Assembly (NCBI RefSeq): GCF_001267405.1
Contig: NZ_CP012369.1
Location: forward strand, 1,452,001-1,516,000
Reading direction: 5' to 3'
DNA from: Moorella thermoacetica
GTDB lineage: Bacteria; Bacillota; DSM-521; Neomoorellales; Neomoorellaceae
Length of the DNA: 64,000 bases
Below, piece after piece: positions 1 through 8,056 of the stretch. The notes beneath the pieces are model-generated. The model was not told the origin of the DNA, ran no database searches, and saw only the letters and a list, made by a program, of their open reading frames with translations. Every line of letters begins with the position of its first letter. The first letter of the stretch is position 1. The position numbers were made by a program, and so were the translations under genes.

Positions 1-609
1 TTCCTTACCTCGGGAATACATGGGGTCCGTCCGCAGGCGGGAAAGATAGGCCGCCAGGCCACCAACCGGAGGGGCGATAGACATCTCATTATCATTTAAG
101 ACAACAATCAAGTTGGCCTGCAGGTGGCCGGCATGGTTCATGGCTTCGAAAGCCATCCCGCCCGTCAGGGCACCATCGCCGATAACAGCCACCACCTGGT
201 AGTCTTCTCCCTTTAAGTCCCGGGCCAGGGCCATCCCCAGGGCAGCCGAGATCGAGGTGCTGCTATGCCCGGTATCAAAGGCGTCGTAGGGGCTTTCGGC
301 CCGCTTGGGAAAACCGCTCAGGCCCCCGAACTGACGCAGGCTGGTCATTTCCTGGCGCCGTCCGGTAAGGATCTTATGAACGTAGCACTGGTGGCCGACG
401 TCCCAGATGATTTTATCCCGGGGTAGATCAAAGACGCTGTGCAGGGCCAGGGTCAGCTCCACAACCCCAAGGTTGGGGGCCAGGTGACCGCCCGTGCGGG
501 CGACCGTCTGGACCAGTTCCTGGCGGATTTCCCTGGCGAGTATATCAAGCTCGGCAAGGGTAAATTTTTTTATGGCTGCCGGTTCGTTGATTTTTTCTAG
601 CAGGCTCAT
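1..609 (-). CDS. dxs: 1-deoxy-D-xylulose-5-phosphate synthase, N-terminal part (runs off the window)
   Basis: First enzyme of the MEP isoprenoid pathway: a thiamine-diphosphate enzyme that condenses pyruvate and glyceraldehyde-3-phosphate. The visible ~203 residues start [10 protein letters not shown]. They include the Dxs segments [28 protein letters not shown] and the ThDP-binding [18 protein letters not shown] followed by [14 protein letters not shown]. The ATG (CAT at 607-609) overlaps the stop of the upstream membrane-protein gene as ATGA, so translation is probably coupled. The C-terminal two thirds lie beyond position 1. The identification is firm. ispA, another isoprenoid gene, lies 1.4 kb upstream in the same direction. 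Confidence 0.96.
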
Positions 610-1220
610 GGCCGCCTTCCTTTCCTGGGTCCATTTGGTATGGGTTGCCACCCGGTTAGCCTTTCGATGGCATACAAGACCCGACCCACAAAAAAGACAA
701 CCTCGTTGGCCTCACGCAGGGCGAAACTCTTGCCCATCGCCTTGCCGCCCACTGTTACCGCTGCGATCACTGCCGTTGTGATGGTGCTTATGAGGATATC
801 TTCCGCCCCGTGCTGGCCGGCCAAGCGCAGGATGATCACCGCCCCTACTGCCCCGCTTAAGGTGCCGCTGGCGTCGCCAACGACGTCGTTACAAAAGGTG
901 GTTACGCGATCGGCTTTGCGCAACAGCCTTAAGGCCTGGCGGGCTCCGGGTATCCTTTTGGCAGCCCTGGCGTTCAGGGGGGCTTCGCTGGCGGCCGCCG
1001 TGGCCACGCCAATAATATCAAAGATGATGCCTGCCAGTATAATAAAGAGCAACAGGGCGAAGGAGAGAATTATCGACGTTATTTTACCCAAAAAAAACTG
1101 GGAACCATAGCCTGCTGCCAGGGCTATAAAAAAAGTCCCCCCGCCCATGGTCAGGGCATTCTTCCAGGAGGAACGACCTTGTGTCTTGGCCAAGTATATT
1201 GATGCCTCCGCCACCGACAA
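606..1220 (-). CDS. Integral membrane protein upstream of dxs, possibly CNNM/DUF21-like
   Basis: A 204-residue protein of unknown function. Hydrophobic stretches lie near residues 25-45, 47-70, 120-135 and 140-160. The segment after the second stretch ([20 protein letters not shown]) resembles the membrane core of CNNM/DUF21 transporters, but no CBS or CorC domain follows. It overlaps dxs by 4 bp, so the two are probably cotranscribed. The start is a guess, and ~800 bp upstream hold no gene. The family assignment is inferred from pattern only; it could equally be a lineage-specific membrane protein. Confidence 0.7.
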
Positions 1221-1249
1221 GGTTATGTAGGGCTAAAACATAGAAATGA

Positions 1250-1880
1250 AAATTACGGGTGGGTGGCGACTGGCCGGATAAATGTTATGGCTTAGGTCCA
1301 GTAGGTTTTCCCGGTAGCCTACCATGCGTCGCCGTCATGGCGGTTTCCCTTTAAAGGCTGCCCTGCGCCGTCACCGGTAGCAGGACTGGATTACCACTTA
1401 GCACATACTTTAATCCCCGGCCAGCCTTACACGTGGTAAACAGTCTAGGGGTTTTCCCCGGCAATTCCATCCATCTTCTAGCCTCTTTTGCAACAGGGGT
1501 TTCCGCTTACTCCACGATTTTCGGCGAAAATCGTGATAGGCTTATCGCCTGCATCCACCCCTGCCGCTCAAGGCAGGCTACACTGCAGCCAGCACCCTCA
1601 GTACCAACTGCAGATTTCCACCCCAAGCCATAGTATTTGCTCCTGCCGCGGAACTTTCCCACGAACTTGGGTCTCCACGGAGGGAGGGTCCACGCCTACA
1701 TGCCATTGTAGATCGCCCCCCCTCCTTAACTCCCAGTACCAACCCCCGACTGGGCGTCGGCAGCCAGCACCAGGAACTTCATCGGTGTGCCCTTGACGGA
1801 TTTTTAGGCCCGCCTTCAAAGATGGTGGTCTTGACTAGAATACTGCGCCACCCACCAAAACATGGTATGCAAGTTTTTTC
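1250..1880. other. Long non-coding stretch with internal repeats and hairpins
   Basis: No convincing gene lies between the membrane protein and ispA; the ORFs here have no family character. Visible structure includes a perfect 10-bp hairpin (CACGATTTTC/GAAAATCGTG, about 1532-1554). A partial internal duplication is also present: CAGCCAGCACC occurs near 1587 and 1760, each next to a CAGTACCAAC-type motif near 1599 and 1734. Several G/C-rich stems are possible. It could be a structured RNA, an orphan omega/HEARO-type RNA, or a decayed mobile element. None of these is shown. Confidence 0.4.
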
Positions 1881-2013
1881 GCTGACATGATGTATTATAA
1901 GATATCAGGCCGTAATCGGCAAGCACCACGGCTTAAGTCCCCGGTTGGCCACAGGCGACCTCAGTTGCTGGCCGGCAGCGTAACCTTTTGCCCTCCCTGA
2001 GGCACCTTCATGC

Positions 2014-2907
2014 TCAGCCTTGCCGCCTTAGGACAAAGCCTGCCAGGAGTTCCAGGGGTTCGGCCGCCGGTCCCAGGGCCCTGGCCAAGGCTCCTGCCTC
2101 AGCGCATAATTCCCCGGCCTTTTGCCGGGAGGCCTCCACCCCCAGGCAGGCCGGGTAGGTCGCCTTGCCCCGGGCGGCATCCACCCCGCCCTGCTTGCCC
2201 GTCTGGCTGAAATCGCCGGTAATATCCAGAATGTCGTCGGTTATCTGGAAGGCCAGGCCCAGGGCTTCCCCGTAACGGGTCAGTAAGGCCAGTTGTTCCT
2301 CTCCCGCGCCTCCCAGGATGCCCCCCAGGCGCAGGCAGGCCCGGATCAGGCTACCGGTTTTATGGTTATGAATGTAGTTTACCTTTTCTAAAGTAACCGG
2401 CTGCCCTTCGGCCTCCATATCCACCACCTGGCCGCCTATAAGCCCCTGGCTACCGGCGGAGGCAGCCAGCTCCCTGGTTGCCCGGAGAATTCTCTCCGGC
2501 GGTATGGTCGCCGGTATCCTGCTCAAGACTTCAAAAGCTAGGGTCAGGAGGGCATCACCGGCCAGCAGGGCGATAGCTTCACCGTAGACTTTATGGCATG
2601 TCGGCCGGCCGCGGCGGTAATCGTCATTATCCATCGCCGGCAGGTCATCGTGGATAAGGGAATAGGTGTGGATAAATTCCACGGCGCAGGCTGCCGGTAA
2701 TAAGGGCTCCGGCTGGCTGCCCACGGCTTCGCCGGCAGCCAGGACGAGGATAGGCCTTAGCCTTTTACCCCCGGCAAAAAGGCTGTAGTGCATGGCCTGG
2801 TGCACCGCCGGCGGGTAGGTGTCCGGAGGTGGCAGGTTGCGGGCCAGGGCCTCCTGGACCAGTTGCCGCCGTTCAGCCAGGTAGCTTTCAAGTTCCGTGG
2901 TTTTCAC
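2014..2907 (-). CDS. ispA: Polyprenyl (farnesyl/geranyl) diphosphate synthase
   Basis: A 297-residue trans-prenyltransferase that makes C15 (possibly C20) diphosphates from IPP and DMAPP, supplying undecaprenyl and quinone precursors in the cytoplasm. It has the first aspartate-rich motif (HDDLPAMDNDD, about residues 91-101), the GGKRLRP substrate motif near 47, and the second motif (TDDILDITGD, about 222-231). Length is normal for IspA. It overlaps xseB by 20 bp, so the two are translationally coupled, the standard xseB-ispA order of Firmicutes. Product chain length cannot be fixed from sequence alone. Confidence 0.93.
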   Translation of the reverse strand: MKTTELESYLAERRQLVQEALARNLPPPDTYPPAVHQAMHYSLFAGGKRLRPILVLAAGEAVGSQPEPLLPAACAVEFIHTYSLIHDDLPAMDNDDYRRGRPTCHKVYGEAIALLAGDALLTLAFEVLSRIPATIPPERILRATRELAASAGSQGLIGGQVVDMEAEGQPVTLEKVNYIHNHKTGSLIRACLRLGGILGGAGEEQLALLTRYGEALGLAFQITDDILDITGDFSQTGKQGGVDAARGKATYPACLGVEASRQKAGELCAEAGALARALGPAAEPLELLAGFVLRRQG

Positions 2908-3139
2908 CCCCGGGAAGGGAGAGCTCCCTGGTTACTACTTCCCCGTCCTGGAGGAGGATCACCTGGAGCTTACCCTCAACCTCTTTCAGGCGCTGCCGGC
3001 ACAGGCGTACCAGGCGAATGCCTTCCTGGTAATAGGCCAGGGAATCCTCCAGGGTCAGGCCTTCACCCTCCAGGGCCTGGACTACTTCTTCCAGCTTTTG
3101 CAGGGCCGCTTCGAAGGTCAACTGTTCCTCTTCGGGCAT
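2888..3139 (-). CDS. xseB: Exodeoxyribonuclease VII small subunit
   Basis: An 83-residue small helical subunit of exonuclease VII, which binds XseA and is needed for degrading single-stranded DNA. The family pattern is TFEAALQKLEEVVQALEGEGLTLEDSLAYYQEG, read here in pieces from residue 8 onward, followed by a helix rich in E/K/R. Normal length. It overlaps ispA downstream. Unusually, it is separated from its partner xseA by about 390 bp containing a palindromic repeat; these two genes normally adjoin. Confidence 0.93.
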   Translation of the reverse strand: MPEEEQLTFEAALQKLEEVVQALEGEGLTLEDSLAYYQEGIRLVRLCRQRLKEVEGKLQVILLQDGEVVTRELSLPGGENHGT

Positions 3140-3188
3140 ATCGTTCCTCCGGATATAGGATTACTACCAAAAACGTTGCTTACGTATT

Positions 3189-3506
3189 CCAGCTTCTTGG
3201 GGGCTGGAGGTACAGGCTCCGGTCTCCGGTGGTTCTCGGCTAGCAAACTTGGCGCTCAGCCTTGCTCGGCGGCGGGGGTGGCACGGCACTATCTCTTGGG
3301 ATAATCGTTGCGGAGAGTGGAACCTTTCGTTCCTGATCTCTCGTTACGATCCCCATCCCGTTCACCGCCGCCTCCCTGCGGCTTCGCTGAGTTTGCTAGC
3401 GCCTCGAACCAAGTCGCCCTCCGCCTGTACCCCCAGCCCCTATCGCTTACATTTTCATTGTTCATGGCGGAGGCGTCGGCTCCCATGTGGGGCTCCTCCG
3501 TGAAAT
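3189..3506. repeat. Dispersed ~320-bp imperfect palindrome, copy 1 (between xseA and xseB)
   Basis: This segment is strongly similar to 19260-19584. It folds back on itself. The left arm GGCTGGAGGTACAGGC matches the reverse complement of right-arm GCCTGTACCCCCAGCC. GCTAGCAAACT on the left pairs with AGTTTGCTAGC on the right, and CGGCGGCGGGGGTGG pairs with the CCCGTTCACCGCCGCC region. A central hairpin sits at about 3303-3350. It ends near CTCCTCCG at 3493-3500. There is no coding potential shared with the other copy. It looks like a non-autonomous (MITE-like) or structured-RNA repeat sitting inside an operon. Confidence 0.85.
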
Positions 3507-3531
3507 TGTGGCTTGGTTTGTAAGTTGCATC

Positions 3532-4740
3532 CTATCCGCCGACTTCTTCGACCTGGCACCGGAGAAGGCCTTCCTTCAGGATGACCTCCACCTTCTCCCC
3601 GGGGAGCACTTCCCGGCTGGATTTCAGGGGCGCTCCGTCGCCGGGACGGCGGCAAACGGCGTAGCCACGCGCCAGGATGGCCAGGGGGCTGGCGGCTTCC
3701 AGGCGGGCAGCCAGGAGATTAAGACCCTGCTCCCGCTCCCGGGAACGACGCTCCCAGGAGGCCAGCAGGCGCTGTTCCAGGCCATCCACGTACTGCTGGC
3801 GGTAATATAGCTCCTGGCGGGGCCGATCCAGGCCGCTGCTTTTGGTCAGGCGCTCCAGCCGAGCCCGGGCTAACTCCAGGCGGTGTTCCATACCGCGGCG
3901 GGCCCGCTCCGCCAGGCTCTTCAGGCGCTGTTCCAGTTCTGCCCGCACCGGTACGGCCATTTCCGCCGCCGCCGAAGGAGTAGGCGCCCGCCGGTCGGCT
4001 ACCCTGTCGGCCAGGGTGAGATCCGTCTCATGGCCTACGGCAGCAATGACGGGTACCGGACAGGCATAGATGGCCCTGGCCACCAGTTCGGTGTTGAAGG
4101 CGCTTAAATCTTCGGCCGAGCCGCCACCGCGGCCGATAATAATGACATCAACGCCTCCCCTTTTTGCCAGAAGTTCCAGGGCCAGGGCCAGCTGGCGGGG
4201 CGCCACCTCCCCCTGGACCCTGGCCGGCGCCAGGATCAGTTCAATCCCGGGGAAGCGGCGCCGGCTGATGGTTATCATATCCCGTAGGGCGGCCCCGGTT
4301 GGGGAGGTCACCAGGCCCACCCGGCGTGGCAACAGGGGCAGGGGCCGCTTGCGGTCGGCGGCAAAGAGACCCTCCCGTTCCAGGCGGGCGGTCAACTCCT
4401 GGAGGGCCAGGCTGGCCAGGCCGGTCCCTGCCGGGAAGATTTCGGCTACATAGAGCTGGTAGACGCCGTCCCGGGGGTAAATGGCCACCTGACCCCTGGC
4501 GATTACCTCCAGGCCGTCGCGCAGGCCCAGGGATAGGCCCCGGCTACGGCCCTGAAACATCACGCAGCGCAGGGTCGCAGCCTGGTCCTTGAGACTGAAA
4601 TAGAGATGGCCCGAGGTTGGAGAGCGCAGGTTGGAGATCTCGCCCTTTACCCAGACATTGGCCAGGCGGCCGTCGTTGGCCAGGAGGCGCTGCAAATAGG
4701 CGGTGAGTTCCCTCACCGCCAGGACTTTAACCTCCGGCAC
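3532..4740 (-). CDS. xseA: Exodeoxyribonuclease VII large subunit
   Basis: Catalytic large subunit of the single-strand exonuclease VII. The protein has an N-terminal OB fold (about residues 1-100, including WVKGEISNLR), then the catalytic domain with HETDLTLADRVADRRAPTPS and the GRGGGSAEDL motif, then a coiled-coil C-terminus. I place the start at the GTG at 4738-4740 (402 aa, beginning MPEVKVLAVREL). It overlaps the folD stop as TAGTG, has a GAGGCGG upstream, and matches the family's N-terminus. A longer reading to 4824 would run through folD sequence. Cotranscribed with folD. Confidence 0.94.
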   Translation of the reverse strand: MPEVKVLAVRELTAYLQRLLANDGRLANVWVKGEISNLRSPTSGHLYFSLKDQAATLRCVMFQGRSRGLSLGLRDGLEVIARGQVAIYPRDGVYQLYVAEIFPAGTGLASLALQELTARLEREGLFAADRKRPLPLLPRRVGLVTSPTGAALRDMITISRRRFPGIELILAPARVQGEVAPRQLALALELLAKRGGVDVIIIGRGGGSAEDLSAFNTELVARAIYACPVPVIAAVGHETDLTLADRVADRRAPTPSAAAEMAVPVRAELEQRLKSLAERARRGMEHRLELARARLERLTKSSGLDRPRQELYYRQQYVDGLEQRLLASWERRSREREQGLNLLAARLEAASPLAILARGYAVCRRPGDGAPLKSSREVLPGEKVEVILKEGLLRCQVEEVGG

Positions 4741-5582
4741 TAGCGCCGGGCCGCCTCGACTGTATTCTTCAAGAGCATGGCAATGGTCATGGGACCTACC
4801 CCGCCGGGTACGGGAGTGATCCAACCGGCCTTCTGGGCCGCACTCTCGAAGTGGACGTCGCCCACCAGCTTTTTCTCGCCGACCCGGTTGATACCTACGT
4901 CGATAACTACCGCGCCCTCTTTAATCATATCCCCGGTAATCAACTCCGGCTTCCCTACGGCCGCAATGAGAATGTCGGCCTGCCGGCATTCGGCTGCCAG
5001 GTCCCTGGTGCGGGAGTGACAGATGGTCACCGTGGCGTGGCGGGCCAGGAGCATCATTGCTACTGGCTTGCCGACGATATTGCTCCGGCCGACGACCACT
5101 GCCTTTTTACCCTTGGGATCAATACCGGCTTTTTCCAGCAAAACCATACAGCCGTGGGGTGTGCATGGATAGAAGCATTTATCGCCGATAACCAGGTTGC
5201 CGACGTTGGCCGGGCTGAACCCGTCAACATCCTTTTCCAGGGCGATGGCATCGATGACTTTCTTCTCATCAATATGATCAGGCAACGGCAACTGGACCAG
5301 GATGCCGTGAATCTTGGGATCTTTATTGAGCTGGTCGATCAGCTTTAAGAGTTCGGCCTGGCTGGTCGCCGCCGGCAGGCGGTGAACCTCGGAGTAGATA
5401 CCGACCTCCTCACAGGCGCGGTGCTTGTTACGGACGTACACCTGGGAAGCCGGGTCTTCGCCCACCAGGACTACGGCCAGGCCTGGGTTAATACCTTCCG
5501 CCTTTAACCGGGATACCTCCTCCTTTACTTCAGCCCTTACTTCGGCAGCAATCTTTTTCCCGTCGAGGATCTGGGCTGGCAT
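4740..5582 (-). CDS. folD: Bifunctional methylene-THF dehydrogenase / methenyl-THF cyclohydrolase
   Basis: A 280-residue FolD. It interconverts 5,10-methylene-, methenyl- and 10-formyl-tetrahydrofolate using NADP. In acetogens this is a methyl-branch step of the Wood-Ljungdahl pathway. Seen in sequence: the catalytic [14 protein letters not shown] region (about 50-63), [12 protein letters not shown], the nucleotide-binding GRSNIVGKP and the C-terminal [13 protein letters not shown]. It sits directly downstream of nfnB (22-bp gap), which couples a pyridine-nucleotide enzyme to an NADPH-balancing transhydrogenase. An AGGAGGGT sits just before the ATG. Confidence 0.96.
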   Translation of the reverse strand: MPAQILDGKKIAAEVRAEVKEEVSRLKAEGINPGLAVVLVGEDPASQVYVRNKHRACEEVGIYSEVHRLPAATSQAELLKLIDQLNKDPKIHGILVQLPLPDHIDEKKVIDAIALEKDVDGFSPANVGNLVIGDKCFYPCTPHGCMVLLEKAGIDPKGKKAVVVGRSNIVGKPVAMMLLARHATVTICHSRTRDLAAECRQADILIAAVGKPELITGDMIKEGAVVIDVGINRVGEKKLVGDVHFESAAQKAGWITPVPGGVGPMTIAMLLKNTVEAARR

Positions 5583-5603
5583 AAAAATACCCTCCTTTAT
5601 ATA

Positions 5604-6995
5604 TTATTTTTCCCGTAGATAGGCGTCAATGGCCCGGGCGGCCGCTTTACCGGCTCCCATGGCCAGGATGACGGTAGCCGCCCCGGTGACGATGTCACCG
5701 CCGGCAAAAACGCCCTTACGGGAAGTGGCACCGGTTGCCTCGTCGGCGGCAATGGTTCCCTTGCTTGTGAGCTTCAGGCCCGGAGTTGTCCGCAGGACCA
5801 AGGGATTAGGTCCCTGGCCGATGGCGATGACGACGGTATCGACCGCCATGTCGTACTCAGAACCGGGAATGGGCACCGGACGTCGCCGGCCGGAGGCATC
5901 GGGTTCGCCCAGTTCGAAGCGCTGGCAGGTCATGCCTGTAACTACGCCCTGGTCGTTGCCGTGGATACGCACAGGACTGGTTAGGAGGCGGAACTGGACG
6001 CCTTCTTCCTCGGCGTGCTCGACTTCTTCCTTGCGGGCTGGCATCTCCGCTGCCGAACGGCGGTAAACGATATAGGATTCCTCGGCTCCCAGGCGCAAAG
6101 CTGTACGGGCGGCATCCATGGCTACATTGCCGGCGCCGATGACGGCCACCCGTTTCCCGACCTTGATGGGAGTAGCATACCGGGGGAATAGGTAGGCCTT
6201 CATCAGGTTGGTCCGGGTCAAAAACTCATTGGCCGAGTAAACGCCCAGGAGGTTCTCCCCGGGAATCCCCATAAAGTGGGGCAACCCGGCCCCCGTACCG
6301 ATGAAGACGGCGTCGTAACCGTTCTCCAGCAACTCGTCCACCGTAGTCAGCTTGCCTACCACGGCATTGGTCCGGATCTCCACCCCAAGACGGCGAATAG
6401 TATCTATCTCCTGTTGAACAATCCTTTTCGGCAACCGGAACTCGGGAATACCGTACATGAGCACGCCCCCGGGTACATGGAGGGCCTCAAAGACTGTTAC
6501 CTGATGTCCCATCCTGGCCAGGTCGGCAGCAGCCGTCAGGCCGGCCGGCCCGGAACCGATGACCGCCACTTTGTAACCGCTGGGTGGCGCCTTTTCGCTA
6601 CTGGCCGTCTCGCCTTTGGCCAGCTGGTAATCGGCCAGGAAGCGCTCCAGGCGACCGATGGCCACTGGCTCGTGTTTTTTGCCGAGGGTGCAGAATTTTT
6701 CACACTGGTTTTCCTGGGGGCAAACCCGGCCGCAGATGGCCGGCAGGTTATTCTTTTCTTTGATCTTGGCAATGGCGCCGTCAAAGTCCTGCTCCTTCAA
6801 GCGGGCGATAAAGGCCGGTATATCTACTTCTACCGGGCAACCCTGGCGGCAGGGGGCCTTTTTGCACTGAAGGCAACGCTGAGCCTCAGCCAGGGCCATT
6901 TCCCGGGTATAACCCTGCGCTACTTCGTTGAAGTTATGAATCCGCTCCCTGGGTTCCTGGGAAGGCATAGGGGTCTTCTTAGGGATTAATGGCAT
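5604..6995 (-). CDS. nfnB: NADH-dependent reduced ferredoxin:NADP+ oxidoreductase, large subunit NfnB
   Basis: A 463-residue flavoprotein related to the glutamate synthase small subunit. In NfnAB it carries the bifurcating FAD, two [4Fe-4S] clusters and the NADP(H) site. Visible: an N-terminal cysteine set (CLQCKKAPCRQGCP, about 41-54, and CGRVCPQENQCEKFC, about 88-102), the FAD Rossmann motif GSGPAG (147-152), the NADPH motif VIGAGNVAMDAAR (about 286-298) and the C-terminal GGDIVTGAATVILAMGAGK. It overlaps nfnA by 10 bp. A glutamate synthase role is unlikely because no large subunit is present and nfnA adjoins. The complex interconverts NADPH with NADH plus reduced ferredoxin. Confidence 0.93.
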   Translation of the reverse strand: MPLIPKKTPMPSQEPRERIHNFNEVAQGYTREMALAEAQRCLQCKKAPCRQGCPVEVDIPAFIARLKEQDFDGAIAKIKEKNNLPAICGRVCPQENQCEKFCTLGKKHEPVAIGRLERFLADYQLAKGETASSEKAPPSGYKVAVIGSGPAGLTAAADLARMGHQVTVFEALHVPGGVLMYGIPEFRLPKRIVQQEIDTIRRLGVEIRTNAVVGKLTTVDELLENGYDAVFIGTGAGLPHFMGIPGENLLGVYSANEFLTRTNLMKAYLFPRYATPIKVGKRVAVIGAGNVAMDAARTALRLGAEESYIVYRRSAAEMPARKEEVEHAEEEGVQFRLLTSPVRIHGNDQGVVTGMTCQRFELGEPDASGRRRPVPIPGSEYDMAVDTVVIAIGQGPNPLVLRTTPGLKLTSKGTIAADEATGATSRKGVFAGGDIVTGAATVILAMGAGKAAARAIDAYLREK

Positions 6996-7825
6996 CCGCA
7001 GCCACCTCCCTCATGGGCTTTAATAATTTCCTGCTCTTCTTCCCGGTACATGTTCATCCGTCGTAAAGCCAGTTGCCAGTCAATCTCATGGCCGTCAAAT
7101 TCCGGCCCGTCGACGCAGGCAAACTTGGTCTCCCCGCCAACGCTTACCCGGCAGGCACCACACATGCCGGTACCATCAACCATGATGGGGTTCATACTGA
7201 CAATAGTTTTGACGCCAAAGGGCCGGGTGGTTTCGGCCACCGCCCGCATCATGACCACCGGGCCGATACCCCAGACCCGTGCTACCTTGCCCCTTTCCTC
7301 CAGGACCTGCTTTAACAGGTCAGTGACGAAACCATGGTGACCGTAGCTACCGTCATCGGTAGCAACCAAAAGTTCACTGGATACAGCCCGCATCTCGTCT
7401 TCCAACAGTAGCAAGTCTTTGGTCCGGGCGCCGATAATGGATATCACTTCATTACCGGCTTCCTTTAAAGCCCTGGCTATAGGATAAACCGGGGCTACAC
7501 CCACGCCGCCGCCCACGCAGACCACGCGACCGTAATTCTCAATCTCCGAGGGTAGTCCCAGGGGGCCAACAAAATCGGCCAGGCTATCCCCCGTCTCCAG
7601 GCAACCCAGGCGCCGGGTGGTATAACCAACTTCCTGGAAAATGGTCGTGATGGTGCCCCGGGTACGGTCAAAGTCGGCAATGGTCAAGGGAATGCGCTCT
7701 CCCTCTTCATCCAGGCGGAGAATGATAAACTGGCCCGGTTGAGCCTTGGCAGCTACTTCCGGGGCCTCAATCTCCAGCAGCTTGATAACCGGCGACATGA
7801 CCTCTTTGCGGACAATGCGGTACAC
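6986..7825 (-). CDS. nfnA: NADH-dependent reduced ferredoxin:NADP+ oxidoreductase, small subunit NfnA
   Basis: A 279-residue ferredoxin-NADP reductase-type subunit. It binds FAD and NADH and carries a [2Fe-2S] cluster in the C-terminal third (MCGACRVSV, then FACVDGPEFDG). The RxxxR/IPLT-type flavin-binding stretch (RIPLTIADFD) and the VCVGGGVGVAPVYPIA nucleotide motif are present. The start is the GTG at 7823-7825 after GGGGGTAGGG. It opens the nfnA-nfnB-folD-xseA operon. It could be called sulfide dehydrogenase beta subunit by similarity, but pairing with NfnB next to folD favours Nfn. Confidence 0.92.
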   Translation of the reverse strand: MYRIVRKEVMSPVIKLLEIEAPEVAAKAQPGQFIILRLDEEGERIPLTIADFDRTRGTITTIFQEVGYTTRRLGCLETGDSLADFVGPLGLPSEIENYGRVVCVGGGVGVAPVYPIARALKEAGNEVISIIGARTKDLLLLEDEMRAVSSELLVATDDGSYGHHGFVTDLLKQVLEERGKVARVWGIGPVVMMRAVAETTRPFGVKTIVSMNPIMVDGTGMCGACRVSVGGETKFACVDGPEFDGHEIDWQLALRRMNMYREEEQEIIKAHEGGGCGCH

Positions 7826-8056
7826 TAACAGCCCTACCCCCTTGCTTATGATGTTAAGGCCTAACAGATGTTATTCTATCACAAAAAAACCTTTTCATAA
7901 ATTATGAGTTCGACGCAAAAATCTTTATTCCTGCTAACTGTCCCAAATCATGTGCATGAATTCACAATACTCCTTTCGCCCATCTCCTCCAGCGTAAATG
8001 GTCCTTGACCGCCAATCATACCGGTATTAATATATGAAGAGATTGGGGGTATAGCT
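7826..8056. promoter_or_regulatory. Divergent intergenic region between nfnA and the MFS gene
   Basis: A 231-bp AT-richer gap between divergent genes must hold both promoters. On the minus strand TAGAAT (7871-7876) is a plausible -10 for nfnA, with no clear -35. On the plus strand a GATTGGGGG ribosome site precedes the TTG start at 8057. No riboswitch motif was recognised. Confidence 0.35.

Noticed and set aside
1433-1819. Short ORFs in the non-coding stretch near dxs
   Set aside because: Three overlapping frames with no ribosome sites and no family character; treated as non-coding.
4741-4824. Extended N-terminus of xseA
   Set aside because: It would overlap folD; the GTG at 4740 overlaps the folD stop and matches the usual XseA start.
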